A DNA stretch of 64,000 nucleotides, taken from contig JAABRR010000005.1 in assembly GCA_011390785.1 (NCBI GenBank), positions 29,199 through 93,198 on the forward strand, written 5' to 3'. The stretch is from Sphingobacteriia bacterium (GTDB taxonomy: Bacteria; Bacteroidota; Bacteroidia; Bacteroidales; UBA7960). The notes beneath the pieces are model-generated. The model was not told the DNA's origin, did no database searches, and saw only the letters and a program-made list of their open reading frames with translations. Both the position numbers and the translations under genes were made by a program. This document shows positions 54,081 through 61,685 of the stretch, piece after piece; within the stretch, counting starts at the first letter, position 1, and every line of letters starts with the position of its first letter.

Positions 54081-55799
54081 GTGACGACAAAAAAAAGTAA
54101 CAACAAACTTCCGATATCCAATTTAGTTATTAAGACAATGGATGTAATGCCTTATCCGGTTTTGATAATAGAATCATCATTGGTTTTATTCGCCAACACC
54201 TTTGCCCGGGAGAAGGTCTTAAATAATCTATTTATTGAAAAACAGCATATTACGGATATAAATCCTTCCCAATTAGCTGATTTTTTAACCAAAAAGCTGA
54301 ATTGTATTAATAATTCAGGGAGAAATACATCAGGCAAATTATCTATTCCACTGCCGTCGGGTAGCAGCATTGTTTATCATCTCGATATAAATAATATTGA
54401 TGGGTCGAAAAATGTTTTTATAGTAACATTTACCAATATTACCAAAGAAGAACTATTGCGAAAAAGATTAGATAATCTGCATCGTTCTATGAAAGATTTC
54501 TATCCGGGAAAAGTGGATGAGAATCTTTTATTCAAGAGGTTAAATGAAGCAGTTATGCAAAGCGCCAATACAATCGTAATTACCAATCTCGATGGTAATA
54601 TTGTATTCGCCAATCCAAAATTTGAAGAAACAACAGGCTATACATTGCATGAAGCTTATTTAAAAAATCCTCGTATTTTAAAATCAGGAGATCAGCCTGA
54701 AACTTATTACAAGGAATTGTGGAGCACCATTTCTTCTGGAAGTGTTTGGAAGGGAGAGTTTAAAAATAGAAATAAAGCAGGAAACTATTATTGGGAATCT
54801 GCCACAATTACTCCAATTAAAGATACTACCGGACGGGTAGTTGAATATCTTGCCATAAAAGAAGAAATTACTGAACGTAAACTTATTGAAGAAAAGCTTG
54901 AAAAAACACTGGTAGAAATGGAAGTTTCTAACTGGGAGTATAAAATGCTCAACAAAGATCTTAAACAGGAAGTTAAAAGAAGAAACAAGGTAGAAAGTGA
55001 ACTGAAACTACAAAAGGATCTATTACAGCAACTTAACGAAAATCTTGCATTTCAAATAGAGCAGGAAGTTAAGAAAAACCGTGAAAAGGATGAACTTATG
55101 TTGCTACAATCCAGACAAGCTGCTATGGGGGAGATGATCGGAAATATTGCACATCAGTGGCGACAACCTCTGAATGCTATCGGTTTAATGATTTATGATC
55201 TAACCGATGCCCTAAGGTTTGGCGATCTCACCACAGATTATTTAGATAAAAGTGAACGCGACATAAAGTCTGTTTTGGATCACATGTCAAGAACCATCGA
55301 TGATTTTAGAAATTTTTTTAAACCCAACAAGGAAAAACAAAGTTTTTTACTTTATGATGTGGTTAATACTTCTATTTCTTTCCTGGATGCTACATTGAAA
55401 GACTTCGGTATTAGTCTCATTACAGAAGTTGACAAACACATAATGCTTTATGGTTATTCAAGTGAGTTTGCACAGGTATTACTAAATATATTAAATAACT
55501 CCAAAGATGCCTTACAGGCTCATAAGCCTGAAAAGCCTGAAATAAGAATTTCTGGTTTTGTATCAAATGAAAAGGCAACAGTTATTATTGTAGATAATGG
55601 CGGTGGAATTCCTTTAGAAATAATACATAAAATATATGAACCCTATTTCACTACGAAAGAACAGGGTAAAGGAACTGGCGTTGGTTTATATATGTCCAAA
55701 ACCATTATTGAAAGAAATATGGGAGGAAGTATTTCAGCAAGAAATACTGGTAGTGGTGCAGAATTTACAATTGAGACCCCTTTAAGTAATATCTTATAG
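54081..55799 (+). CDS. Soluble PAS-PAS sensor histidine kinase
   Basis: A 572-residue histidine kinase without membrane segments. The start is GTG; the frame upstream has no ATG. Order: PAS-like (about 20-130), PAS with PAC (about 160-280, VFANPKFEETTGYTLHEAY), coiled coil, DHp and ATPase. The acceptor motif is NIAHQWRQPLNAIG with His358, of the type found in kinases that sense through PAS domains. The ATPase boxes are NILNNSKDAL, VDNGGGIP and GKGTGVGLYMS. All catalytic parts look intact, so this is the best candidate for the phosphate donor of the second cluster. It is convergent with the alpha-oxoamine synthase gene, 2 bases apart. Confidence 0.88.
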   Translation: MTTKKSNNKLPISNLVIKTMDVMPYPVLIIESSLVLFANTFAREKVLNNLFIEKQHITDINPSQLADFLTKKLNCINNSGRNTSGKLSIPLPSGSSIVYHLDINNIDGSKNVFIVTFTNITKEELLRKRLDNLHRSMKDFYPGKVDENLLFKRLNEAVMQSANTIVITNLDGNIVFANPKFEETTGYTLHEAYLKNPRILKSGDQPETYYKELWSTISSGSVWKGEFKNRNKAGNYYWESATITPIKDTTGRVVEYLAIKEEITERKLIEEKLEKTLVEMEVSNWEYKMLNKDLKQEVKRRNKVESELKLQKDLLQQLNENLAFQIEQEVKKNREKDELMLLQSRQAAMGEMIGNIAHQWRQPLNAIGLMIYDLTDALRFGDLTTDYLDKSERDIKSVLDHMSRTIDDFRNFFKPNKEKQSFLLYDVVNTSISFLDATLKDFGISLITEVDKHIMLYGYSSEFAQVLLNILNNSKDALQAHKPEKPEIRISGFVSNEKATVIIVDNGGGIPLEIIHKIYEPYFTTKEQGKGTGVGLYMSKTIIERNMGGSISARNTGSGAEFTIETPLSNIL

Positions 55800-55801
55800 A
55801 T

Positions 55802-57064
55802 TTAAGTTAAAAATTCAGGTTCCGAAATATCTACTATTTTACCAGTATTGTATTTCCCATTATTAAGGTTTTGTTTTATTGTGGTAAAAGCTTCCAGGGT
55901 ATAACTAACATCCTCTTCAGTATGCATTGCTGTTGGTATCATACGAATAATAATAACCCCCTTGGGTACAACAGGATATCCAACTACCGAGCAGAAAATA
56001 TTGAAGTTCTCCCGAAGATCAAAAGCCAGATTAGTTCCTTCACTGGCTTCACCTGAAAGAAAAACCGGAGTAACAGGAGATTGAGTATTGCCCAGGTTAA
56101 ACTCCATCTTTTTTAATCCATCCTGCAGTAAACGGGTAATTTTCCAGAGTTTTTCTCTCAATTCCGGATTATTCCGAATTAATTCCAGGCGTTTCAAGGC
56201 CCCGGCCACCAAAGGCATGGGTAAAGATTTTGCGAATATCTGGCTACGCATATTGTACATTAAATAGTAAATAACTTTTTGGTTTGATGCTACAAAAGCT
56301 CCAATGGATGCCATCGATTTAGCAAAAGTACCAAAGTAAATATCTACCTGATCCATCACACCCAAATGTTCTCCAACGCCTGCCCCTGTTCTGCCCATAG
56401 TGCCAAAACCATGGGCATCATCAACCAGCAATCTGAAGTCGAATTCTTTTTTAAGAGCAACAATTTCATCTAGTTTTCCCAAATCGCCCGACATGCCAAA
56501 TACACCTTCAGTTATCACCAGTATTCCACCACCGGTATCGTTGGCTATCCTGGTAGCTCGCTCCAGCTGTTTTCTCAGATTTTCGATGTTGTTATGTGGA
56601 AATACAAATCTTTTTCCCATATGCAATCTTAGTCCATCAACAATGCAGGCATGTGATTCAGAGTCATAAACAACTACATCTTTACGATCAGTCATTGCAT
56701 CTATGATAGAAACCATACCCTGATAACCATAATTGAGCAGGAACGCTGATTCTTTTCCTACAAATGCAGCTAGCTCGTTTTCGAGTTGTTCATGCAAAGG
56801 AGTTTGCCCCGACATCATCCTGGCGCCCATGGGAGTTGCTAATCCATATTTTTCTGCGGCATCAGCATCGGCTTTTCTTACTTCGGGATGGTTGGCAAGG
56901 CCCAAATAGTTATTTAGACTCCACACAAGCATTTCTTTACCCCTGAATTTCATTTTGTTAGAAATTTCTCCTTCCAAATACGGGAAAGCAAAATATCCAT
57001 GAATCCTATCAGCAAACTGACCCAGGGGGCCCATATTGTTCACAGTCTTGTCAAAAATATCCAT
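55802..57064 (-). CDS. PLP-dependent alpha-oxoamine synthase family enzyme
   Basis: A 420-residue fold-type I PLP enzyme of the alpha-oxoamine synthase family (Kbl, BioF, HemA, serine palmitoyltransferase). Landmarks are WSLNNYLGLANHPEV, GARMMSGQTPLHEQLE, YDSESHACIVDGL, LVDDAHGFGTMGRTG and the PLP-lysine segment GTFAKSMASIGAF (Lys near residue 247). It joins an amino acid with an acyl-CoA with loss of CO2. Bacteroidota often carry several members, one making sphingolipids, so serine palmitoyltransferase is possible. The N-terminus differs from typical BioF/Kbl, and the exact substrate is not decided. It lies 81 bases behind the M23-like gene. Confidence 0.82.
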   Translation of the reverse strand: MDIFDKTVNNMGPLGQFADRIHGYFAFPYLEGEISNKMKFRGKEMLVWSLNNYLGLANHPEVRKADADAAEKYGLATPMGARMMSGQTPLHEQLENELAAFVGKESAFLLNYGYQGMVSIIDAMTDRKDVVVYDSESHACIVDGLRLHMGKRFVFPHNNIENLRKQLERATRIANDTGGGILVITEGVFGMSGDLGKLDEIVALKKEFDFRLLVDDAHGFGTMGRTGAGVGEHLGVMDQVDIYFGTFAKSMASIGAFVASNQKVIYYLMYNMRSQIFAKSLPMPLVAGALKRLELIRNNPELREKLWKITRLLQDGLKKMEFNLGNTQSPVTPVFLSGEASEGTNLAFDLRENFNIFCSVVGYPVVPKGVIIIRMIPTAMHTEEDVSYTLEAFTTIKQNLNNGKYNTGKIVDISEPEFLT

Positions 57065-57144
57065 TTTGTTTTGATTTATGTTAGCAGTTAATTTATGTAC
57101 AAAACTAATATTTTCTAAAAGAAGTGAAAAGGAAATTCAGGAAG

Positions 57145-57840
57145 TTATGGTGCTAAATTTGGGAAAAAAAGAATAGGATCCAGGCAAATTTGAGCAAATT
57201 GTTCTTTCTCTATACTACTGCAAACTCCCCAAAAATCTCCTTTCTTGTTTTGCATATCATTTATTACCTGAAAGTGCAGGTGTGGTGGCCAATCACCATT
57301 TTCTGGATAATTACCTAAATAGCAGAATATTTCCCCTTTTTTTATTGTTTTTCCTTCGTATAGGTTATCAAGCGAATGAATCGACAAATGTCCGTACAAG
57401 GTATAAATTGTATGGTTGCCAAAGTTATGTTCAAGAATGATGGTGGGGCCGTAATCTCCATGATTATTGTTATTCTTAAAACTATGAACTTTGCCCTCAT
57501 ACGGACAATGCACGGGCGTTAGGGCCGGAGCCCAAATATCTGCACCCAGATGAATGCTCCGACTTTCTCCATTTGAAAGGGTAAACACGCTGCTGCGACG
57601 GTAAATGTCCCGGTCTTCTAAATATCCTCCATATCCGTATTGTTTTCCTTTTCTGGTAACAGAGTCAAATACAAAGTTGCTAAAAGACCGGATGTTATTG
57701 TAATCCAGATTTTTTAAAGCTTTGTTTTGACTTCTGAAGTCCATGAACAAAGTGTTGTCCGGAGCTAAATCAGGAACAAATAAGGGGTGTAGTTGTGAAG
57801 ATTTATTCAGGATAAGATTATTATAATCAGTATTTTGCAT
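57145..57840 (-). CDS. Cytosolic M23 (LytM)-like domain protein
   Basis: A 231-residue protein whose second half is an M23 metallopeptidase domain. Metal ligands are seen in IHLGADIWAP (His, Asp) and WPPHLHFQV (His), with the active-site histidine in YTLYGHLS. The fragments DYGPTIILEH and ENGDWPPHLHFQ match the M23-like domain found inside large aminoglycoside-kinase/M23/class III aminotransferase fusion proteins rather than secreted LytM enzymes. There is no signal peptide or membrane segment, so peptidoglycan is an unlikely substrate. Its ATG is one base from the uvrB stop, which implies translational coupling. Function is unknown. Confidence 0.75.
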   Translation of the reverse strand: MQNTDYNNLILNKSSQLHPLFVPDLAPDNTLFMDFRSQNKALKNLDYNNIRSFSNFVFDSVTRKGKQYGYGGYLEDRDIYRRSSVFTLSNGESRSIHLGADIWAPALTPVHCPYEGKVHSFKNNNNHGDYGPTIILEHNFGNHTIYTLYGHLSIHSLDNLYEGKTIKKGEIFCYLGNYPENGDWPPHLHFQVINDMQNKKGDFWGVCSSIEKEQFAQICLDPILFFPNLAP

Positions 57841-57841
57841 G

Positions 57842-59869
57842 TTACATAAATTTTTCCTTAAAAAGCTTTTCTAAAGAGAAATATTCATCTCTGAATTTTG
57901 CCGCTTCAATAAAATCGAGCGCTTTGGCAGCTTTTTCCATTTGTCTTCGTGTATTATTCATTGCTTTTTGCAGTTGTTCTTTCGTCATGTACTGTATTAC
58001 CGGATCGGCAGCAATACTAACTTCTTCTTTTTCAACATATGCCCGGGCAATATGAGATCGACTATCAGCAACTGATGTTTGTCTATGTATGGCTTCAACT
58101 GATTTCTTGATCTGTGCCGGGGTAATATTATTTTCCTCGTTGTATTTTAATTGCTTTTCACGTTTGCGCGTGGTTTCGTCAATGGTTCGCTGCATCGAAT
58201 CGGTAATTTTATCCGCATACATAATTACCTTACTGTTAATATTTCTGGCAGCTCGTCCTGCAGTTTGGGTCAGTGACCTTTCTGATCTCAGAAAACCCTC
58301 CTTGTCGGCGTCCAGGATAGCAACGAGTGAAACTTCCGGTAAATCCAGCCCCTCACGCAACAAGTTTACCCCAATCAACACATCAATTACTCCCAGACGC
58401 AGGTCACGAAGAATTTCAACTCTTTCTACCGTATCTACATCAGAGTGGATATACCGACATTTTATACCGGTATTATCAAGGTATTTGTTTAATTCTTCTG
58501 CCATTCGTTTGGTGAGGGTAGTAACCAAAACACGCTCAGCAAAATCAATACGCAGGTTTATTTCATGTAGCAGGTCATCAATCTGGTTTAAACTGGGTCT
58601 TACTTCAATAACAGGCTCCAAAAGTCCGGTGGGTCTTATGAGTTGTTCCACTACAACCCCTTCACTCATTTTAAGTTCGTAATCTGCCGGTGTTGCGCTA
58701 ACAAATATTACCTGGCTTAGCATATTTTCGAATTCTTCAAACTTAAGGGGACGGTTGTCCATGGCAGCAGGTAGGCGAAACCCATATTCAACAAGGGTTT
58801 GTTTACGCGAGCGATCACCACCATACATGGCATGCACCTGGGGAATGGTTACATGACTTTCGTCGATAACCATCAAATAATCGTCAGGGAAAAAATCTAA
58901 AAGGCAGAAGGGTCTTGAGCCTGGCTTGCGGCCATCAAAATATCGTGAGTAGTTTTCTATTCCCGAGCAATAACCCAGCTCACGCATCATCTCAAGATCA
59001 TAATTCACCCTGTCTTCCAGCCGTTTAGCTTCCAGAGGGCGGCCAATTTCATTAAAATACTCAACCTGACGCATCATATCGTCTTGTATAGACCTTATGG
59101 CACCTGACATGCGATCTTTTGATGTTACAAAAATATTGGCCGGATAAATGGAAATCTGCTCAAAATCTTCAGTTTTATGCCCGGTAACAGGGTCAAAACT
59201 TTCAAGACTTTCAATTTCATCATCCCAGAAAACGATTCTAAAAGCATGGTCTGCATAGGCGGGATAAATATCTACCGTGTCTCCTTTAACTCTGAAAGTA
59301 CCCCTGGTAAAATCAGCTTGAGTGCGGCTGTACAAGCTTTCCACCATTCGGTGCAATAACCTGTTTCGGCTAATCACATTACCACGGCTGAGCTGAATAA
59401 TATTTTCATTGAAATCATCCGGATTTCCAATTCCGTATATACAACTTACAGAACTCACAACCAAAACATCTCTCCGGCCCGAAAGCAAAGCACTGGAAGC
59501 ACTTAACCTGAGTTTTTCTATCTCATCGTTAATAGATAGGTCTTTCTCAATGTAAGTATTGGTAGTGGGTATAAAAGCTTCAGGCTGGTAATAATCGTAA
59601 TACGAAACAAAATATTCCACAGCATTATCAGGAAAAAACTGTTTAAATTCACCATAAAGCTGGGCTGCAAGTGTTTTGTTATGACTTAAAACCAGAGTAG
59701 GTTTTTGAACCTTTTCAATAACATTGGCCACGGTAAAGGTTTTTCCCGAACCGGTAACACCCAATAGTGTTTGAAAAGGAATGCCTTCCTGAAGGCCCTT
59801 TACCAATTGAGAAATGGCTTCGGGCTGATCACCGGTAGGTAGGAAATCTGATTTTATTTTAAAGGGCAT
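57842..59869 (-). CDS. uvrB: UvrABC excinuclease subunit B
   Basis: UvrB, the damage-verifying helicase of nucleotide excision repair, 675 residues. Walker A is LLGVTGSGKT (near residue 40), the damage-binding beta-hairpin region has SYYDYYQPEAFIP, the DEAD-like box is VIDESHVTIPQ, and helicase motifs V and VI are GVNLLREGLDLPEV and QTAGRAARN. The C-terminal UVR domain reads RRQMEKAAKALDFIEAAKFR and binds UvrC. It is the first gene of a unit with the M23-like gene. Its promoter lies only about 14 bases before the start codon. Confidence 0.96.
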   Translation of the reverse strand: MPFKIKSDFLPTGDQPEAISQLVKGLQEGIPFQTLLGVTGSGKTFTVANVIEKVQKPTLVLSHNKTLAAQLYGEFKQFFPDNAVEYFVSYYDYYQPEAFIPTTNTYIEKDLSINDEIEKLRLSASSALLSGRRDVLVVSSVSCIYGIGNPDDFNENIIQLSRGNVISRNRLLHRMVESLYSRTQADFTRGTFRVKGDTVDIYPAYADHAFRIVFWDDEIESLESFDPVTGHKTEDFEQISIYPANIFVTSKDRMSGAIRSIQDDMMRQVEYFNEIGRPLEAKRLEDRVNYDLEMMRELGYCSGIENYSRYFDGRKPGSRPFCLLDFFPDDYLMVIDESHVTIPQVHAMYGGDRSRKQTLVEYGFRLPAAMDNRPLKFEEFENMLSQVIFVSATPADYELKMSEGVVVEQLIRPTGLLEPVIEVRPSLNQIDDLLHEINLRIDFAERVLVTTLTKRMAEELNKYLDNTGIKCRYIHSDVDTVERVEILRDLRLGVIDVLIGVNLLREGLDLPEVSLVAILDADKEGFLRSERSLTQTAGRAARNINSKVIMYADKITDSMQRTIDETTRKREKQLKYNEENNITPAQIKKSVEAIHRQTSVADSRSHIARAYVEKEEVSIAADPVIQYMTKEQLQKAMNNTRRQMEKAAKALDFIEAAKFRDEYFSLEKLFKEKFM

Positions 59870-59882
59870 CTGATTTTTCTTG

Positions 59883-59912
59883 CAAAATTACAAATTAAGG
59901 GATGCAATGCAA
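59883..59912 (-). promoter_or_regulatory. Bacteroidota-type promoter very close to the uvrB start
   Basis: Read on the minus strand: TTG (59910-59912), 19 bases, then TAATTTTG (59883-59890), an exact match. The ATG at 59869 is 13 bases past the -7 element, so the transcript would start about 5-10 bases before it. Confidence 0.65.
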
Positions 59913-59950
59913 CTTTGCCATAATACTAAAACGCAATAAATGCAGGTGAA

Positions 59951-60115
59951 TCAATTTTCCAGTATCACAGTTTTAGGTTGCCCTTCGTTTTCTTTTCCCT
60001 TATCATTTTTATCTTTCTCTGATTTACTTCTTCCTGTTGACATAAAAATTGCACCTAAAAAAGTTCCTGCAGCAAATCCTGCAATAAGTCCTAATAATTC
60101 TCTTGATTTTGACAT
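59951..60115 (-). CDS. Small YtxH-like membrane protein
   Basis: A 54-residue ORF on the minus strand (ATG at 60115, TGA at 59951). One glycine-rich membrane helix (LLGLIAGFAAGTFLGAIF, with a G-x-x-x-G-like pattern) is followed by a charged tail (KSEKDKNDKGKENE). This is the build of small YtxH-domain proteins, some of which are stress-linked. It is upstream of uvrB in the same direction. A plus-strand frame over the same bases looks like a shadow. The composition and typical architecture make it convincing despite its size. Confidence 0.65.
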   Translation of the reverse strand: MSKSRELLGLIAGFAAGTFLGAIFMSTGRSKSEKDKNDKGKENEGQPKTVILEN

Positions 60116-60365
60116 ATACCTTAAATATTTAAATTATTAATACTTCTACAATATTAAACATAATCCTTTAGAAAGGGTTCAATTCTGTAAAAAGTTAACA
60201 GCTAAATATGTAGTTTATTTTTATTATTTAAAGTTACTTTTTCAAAGCTAACTAAAAGAATGTTTTCGGGTAAATTCCTAAGTGAGCTTCATTGCAGCCA
60301 TCAAGTTTTAGCTTGGAATTATTATTTTTTATATGGCCGTTCTTTTTTTTCACCGAATAATAAAC

Positions 60366-60373
60366 TAAATTTG
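60366..60373 (+). promoter_or_regulatory. Candidate -7 element for the Ldh-family dehydrogenase
   Basis: TAAATTTG matches TAnnTTTG exactly and lies 36 bases before the ATG at 60410. The -33 region holds only a T-run. Confidence 0.45.
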
Positions 60374-60409
60374 AAATAATACAACTTATAACCTAAACTC
60401 AAAATAATT

Positions 60410-61522
60410 ATGACAAAAGCAGAAAGATTTATTCCCTTCGCAGTGATCGAAAATTTCATGGTTGATGTAATGGTGAAAGCGGGTATACCTAAGGATGACG
60501 CTAAAATTATACAAGATGTACTCGTTAAAGCTGATAAGCTAGGTTTTGATTCTCATGGTGTTAACCGTTTAAAGCCTATTTACCTGGATCGTATTAATGA
60601 TGGCATTCTTAATCCTGAAACTAAATTTGAAGTAGTTAAGGAAACACCTACTACTGCGGTAGTTGATGGCCATAATGGTATGGGTCATGTTATAGCCTAT
60701 AAATCGATGCAGATGGCTATTGATAAAGCCAAAAAATATGGGATGGGGATGGTAGCTGTAAGAAATTCTACCCATTACGGTTTTGCAGGGTATTATCCAC
60801 TTATGGCGGTAGAACATAATCAGATAGGAATAACCGGAACCAATGCAAGACCTTCAATCGCACCTACTTTCGGTGTAGAAAATATGCTGGGCACGAATCC
60901 TATGACTTTTGGAATGCCTTCCGATGAAGATTTTCCATTTTTGCTCGACTGCGCCACATCTATTACCCAGCGCGGCAAAGTAGAGGTTTATGCCCGCCAG
61001 GGAAAAGAAATGCCTAAAGGATGGGTTATTGACGAAAATGGTGAATCTAAAACCAATTCTCAGGAAGTGCTCGAAGATCTTATTGCGGGTCGCGCAGCCT
61101 TTACGCCACTTGGCGGTGTAGGTGAAGATGGCGGTGGATACAAAGGTTACGGCTATGCCACTGTAGTTGAAATATTGAGCGCGGCATTGCAGCAGGGAGC
61201 CTATATGAAAATGCTTATGGGTATAAAAGATGGCAAAAAAGTTCCTTATCCACTGGGTCATTTCTTTATTGCCATTGATATTAATGCCTTTACCGAGCCC
61301 GATGATTTTAAGAAAATAACTGGAGATATTCTCAGACAACTAAGGGCATCTAAAAAAATGCCTGGACAAAACCGTATCTATACTGCAGGTGAGAAAGAAC
61401 ATGATACCTGGATGAATCGCAAAGACAAAGGCGTTCCTTTTAATGATGCCTTGTTTGATGAATTTGCCGGAATGTGTAAAACTTATGGGTTGGATAGCTA
61501 TTTGCCCCATTTTCAGAAGTAA
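60410..61522 (+). CDS. Malate/L-lactate dehydrogenase family (Ldh_2) oxidoreductase
   Basis: A 370-residue NAD(P)-dependent 2-hydroxyacid dehydrogenase of the Ldh_2 family (ComC, YiaK, AllD, MdhC types), which is unrelated to Rossmann-type malate dehydrogenase. Signature segments are DSHGVNRLKPIYL, VAVRNSTHYGFAGYY, GTNPMTFGMPS and GGYKGYGYATVVEIL. The His in SHG and the STHYG His match conserved catalytic/NAD-site residues. Substrate may be malate, lactate or a sugar-derived keto acid; sequence alone cannot tell. It is cytosolic, monocistronic, with a strong terminator. Confidence 0.87.
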   Translation: MTKAERFIPFAVIENFMVDVMVKAGIPKDDAKIIQDVLVKADKLGFDSHGVNRLKPIYLDRINDGILNPETKFEVVKETPTTAVVDGHNGMGHVIAYKSMQMAIDKAKKYGMGMVAVRNSTHYGFAGYYPLMAVEHNQIGITGTNARPSIAPTFGVENMLGTNPMTFGMPSDEDFPFLLDCATSITQRGKVEVYARQGKEMPKGWVIDENGESKTNSQEVLEDLIAGRAAFTPLGGVGEDGGGYKGYGYATVVEILSAALQQGAYMKMLMGIKDGKKVPYPLGHFFIAIDINAFTEPDDFKKITGDILRQLRASKKMPGQNRIYTAGEKEHDTWMNRKDKGVPFNDALFDEFAGMCKTYGLDSYLPHFQK

Positions 61523-61541
61523 AAGCCAACCAACATAAAAC

Positions 61542-61576
61542 AAAAACCTCCACAACAAAATCTGTGGAGGTTTTTT
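61542..61576 (+). terminator. Rho-independent terminator after the Ldh-family gene
   Basis: AAAAACCTCCACA (61542-61554) pairs with TGTGGAGG (61563-61570) plus following T-run, giving a long GC-rich stem with T6. It is 20 bases past the stop. Confidence 0.92.
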
Positions 61577-61592
61577 ATAACGTGTCTTTTAC

Positions 61593-61620
61593 ATCCCCCA
61601 GCCCCCTTCAAAAGGGGGAT
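61593..61620. repeat. Short GC-rich palindrome resembling dispersed CCCCC/GGGGG repeats
   Basis: ATCCCCC (61593-61599) can pair with GGGGGAT (61614-61620), or CCCCCTT (61602-61608) with AAGGGGG (61612-61618), giving alternative hairpins. Its GC content is far above the flanks. Similar CCCCCAGCCCCCTT...AAGGGGG units are seen in intergenic regions of other Bacteroidota from memory; copy number here was not checked. Confidence 0.5.
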
Positions 61621-61685
61621 TCGTGCAGTGCCAGTTTCTTTAAAATATCACATTCATAAAGATCTTATTCTGCTTTTGAAAAATA

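Noticed and set aside
59940..60140. 66-codon plus-strand frame
   Set aside because: It is the shadow of the small minus-strand YtxH-like gene, which has a much more natural protein sequence.
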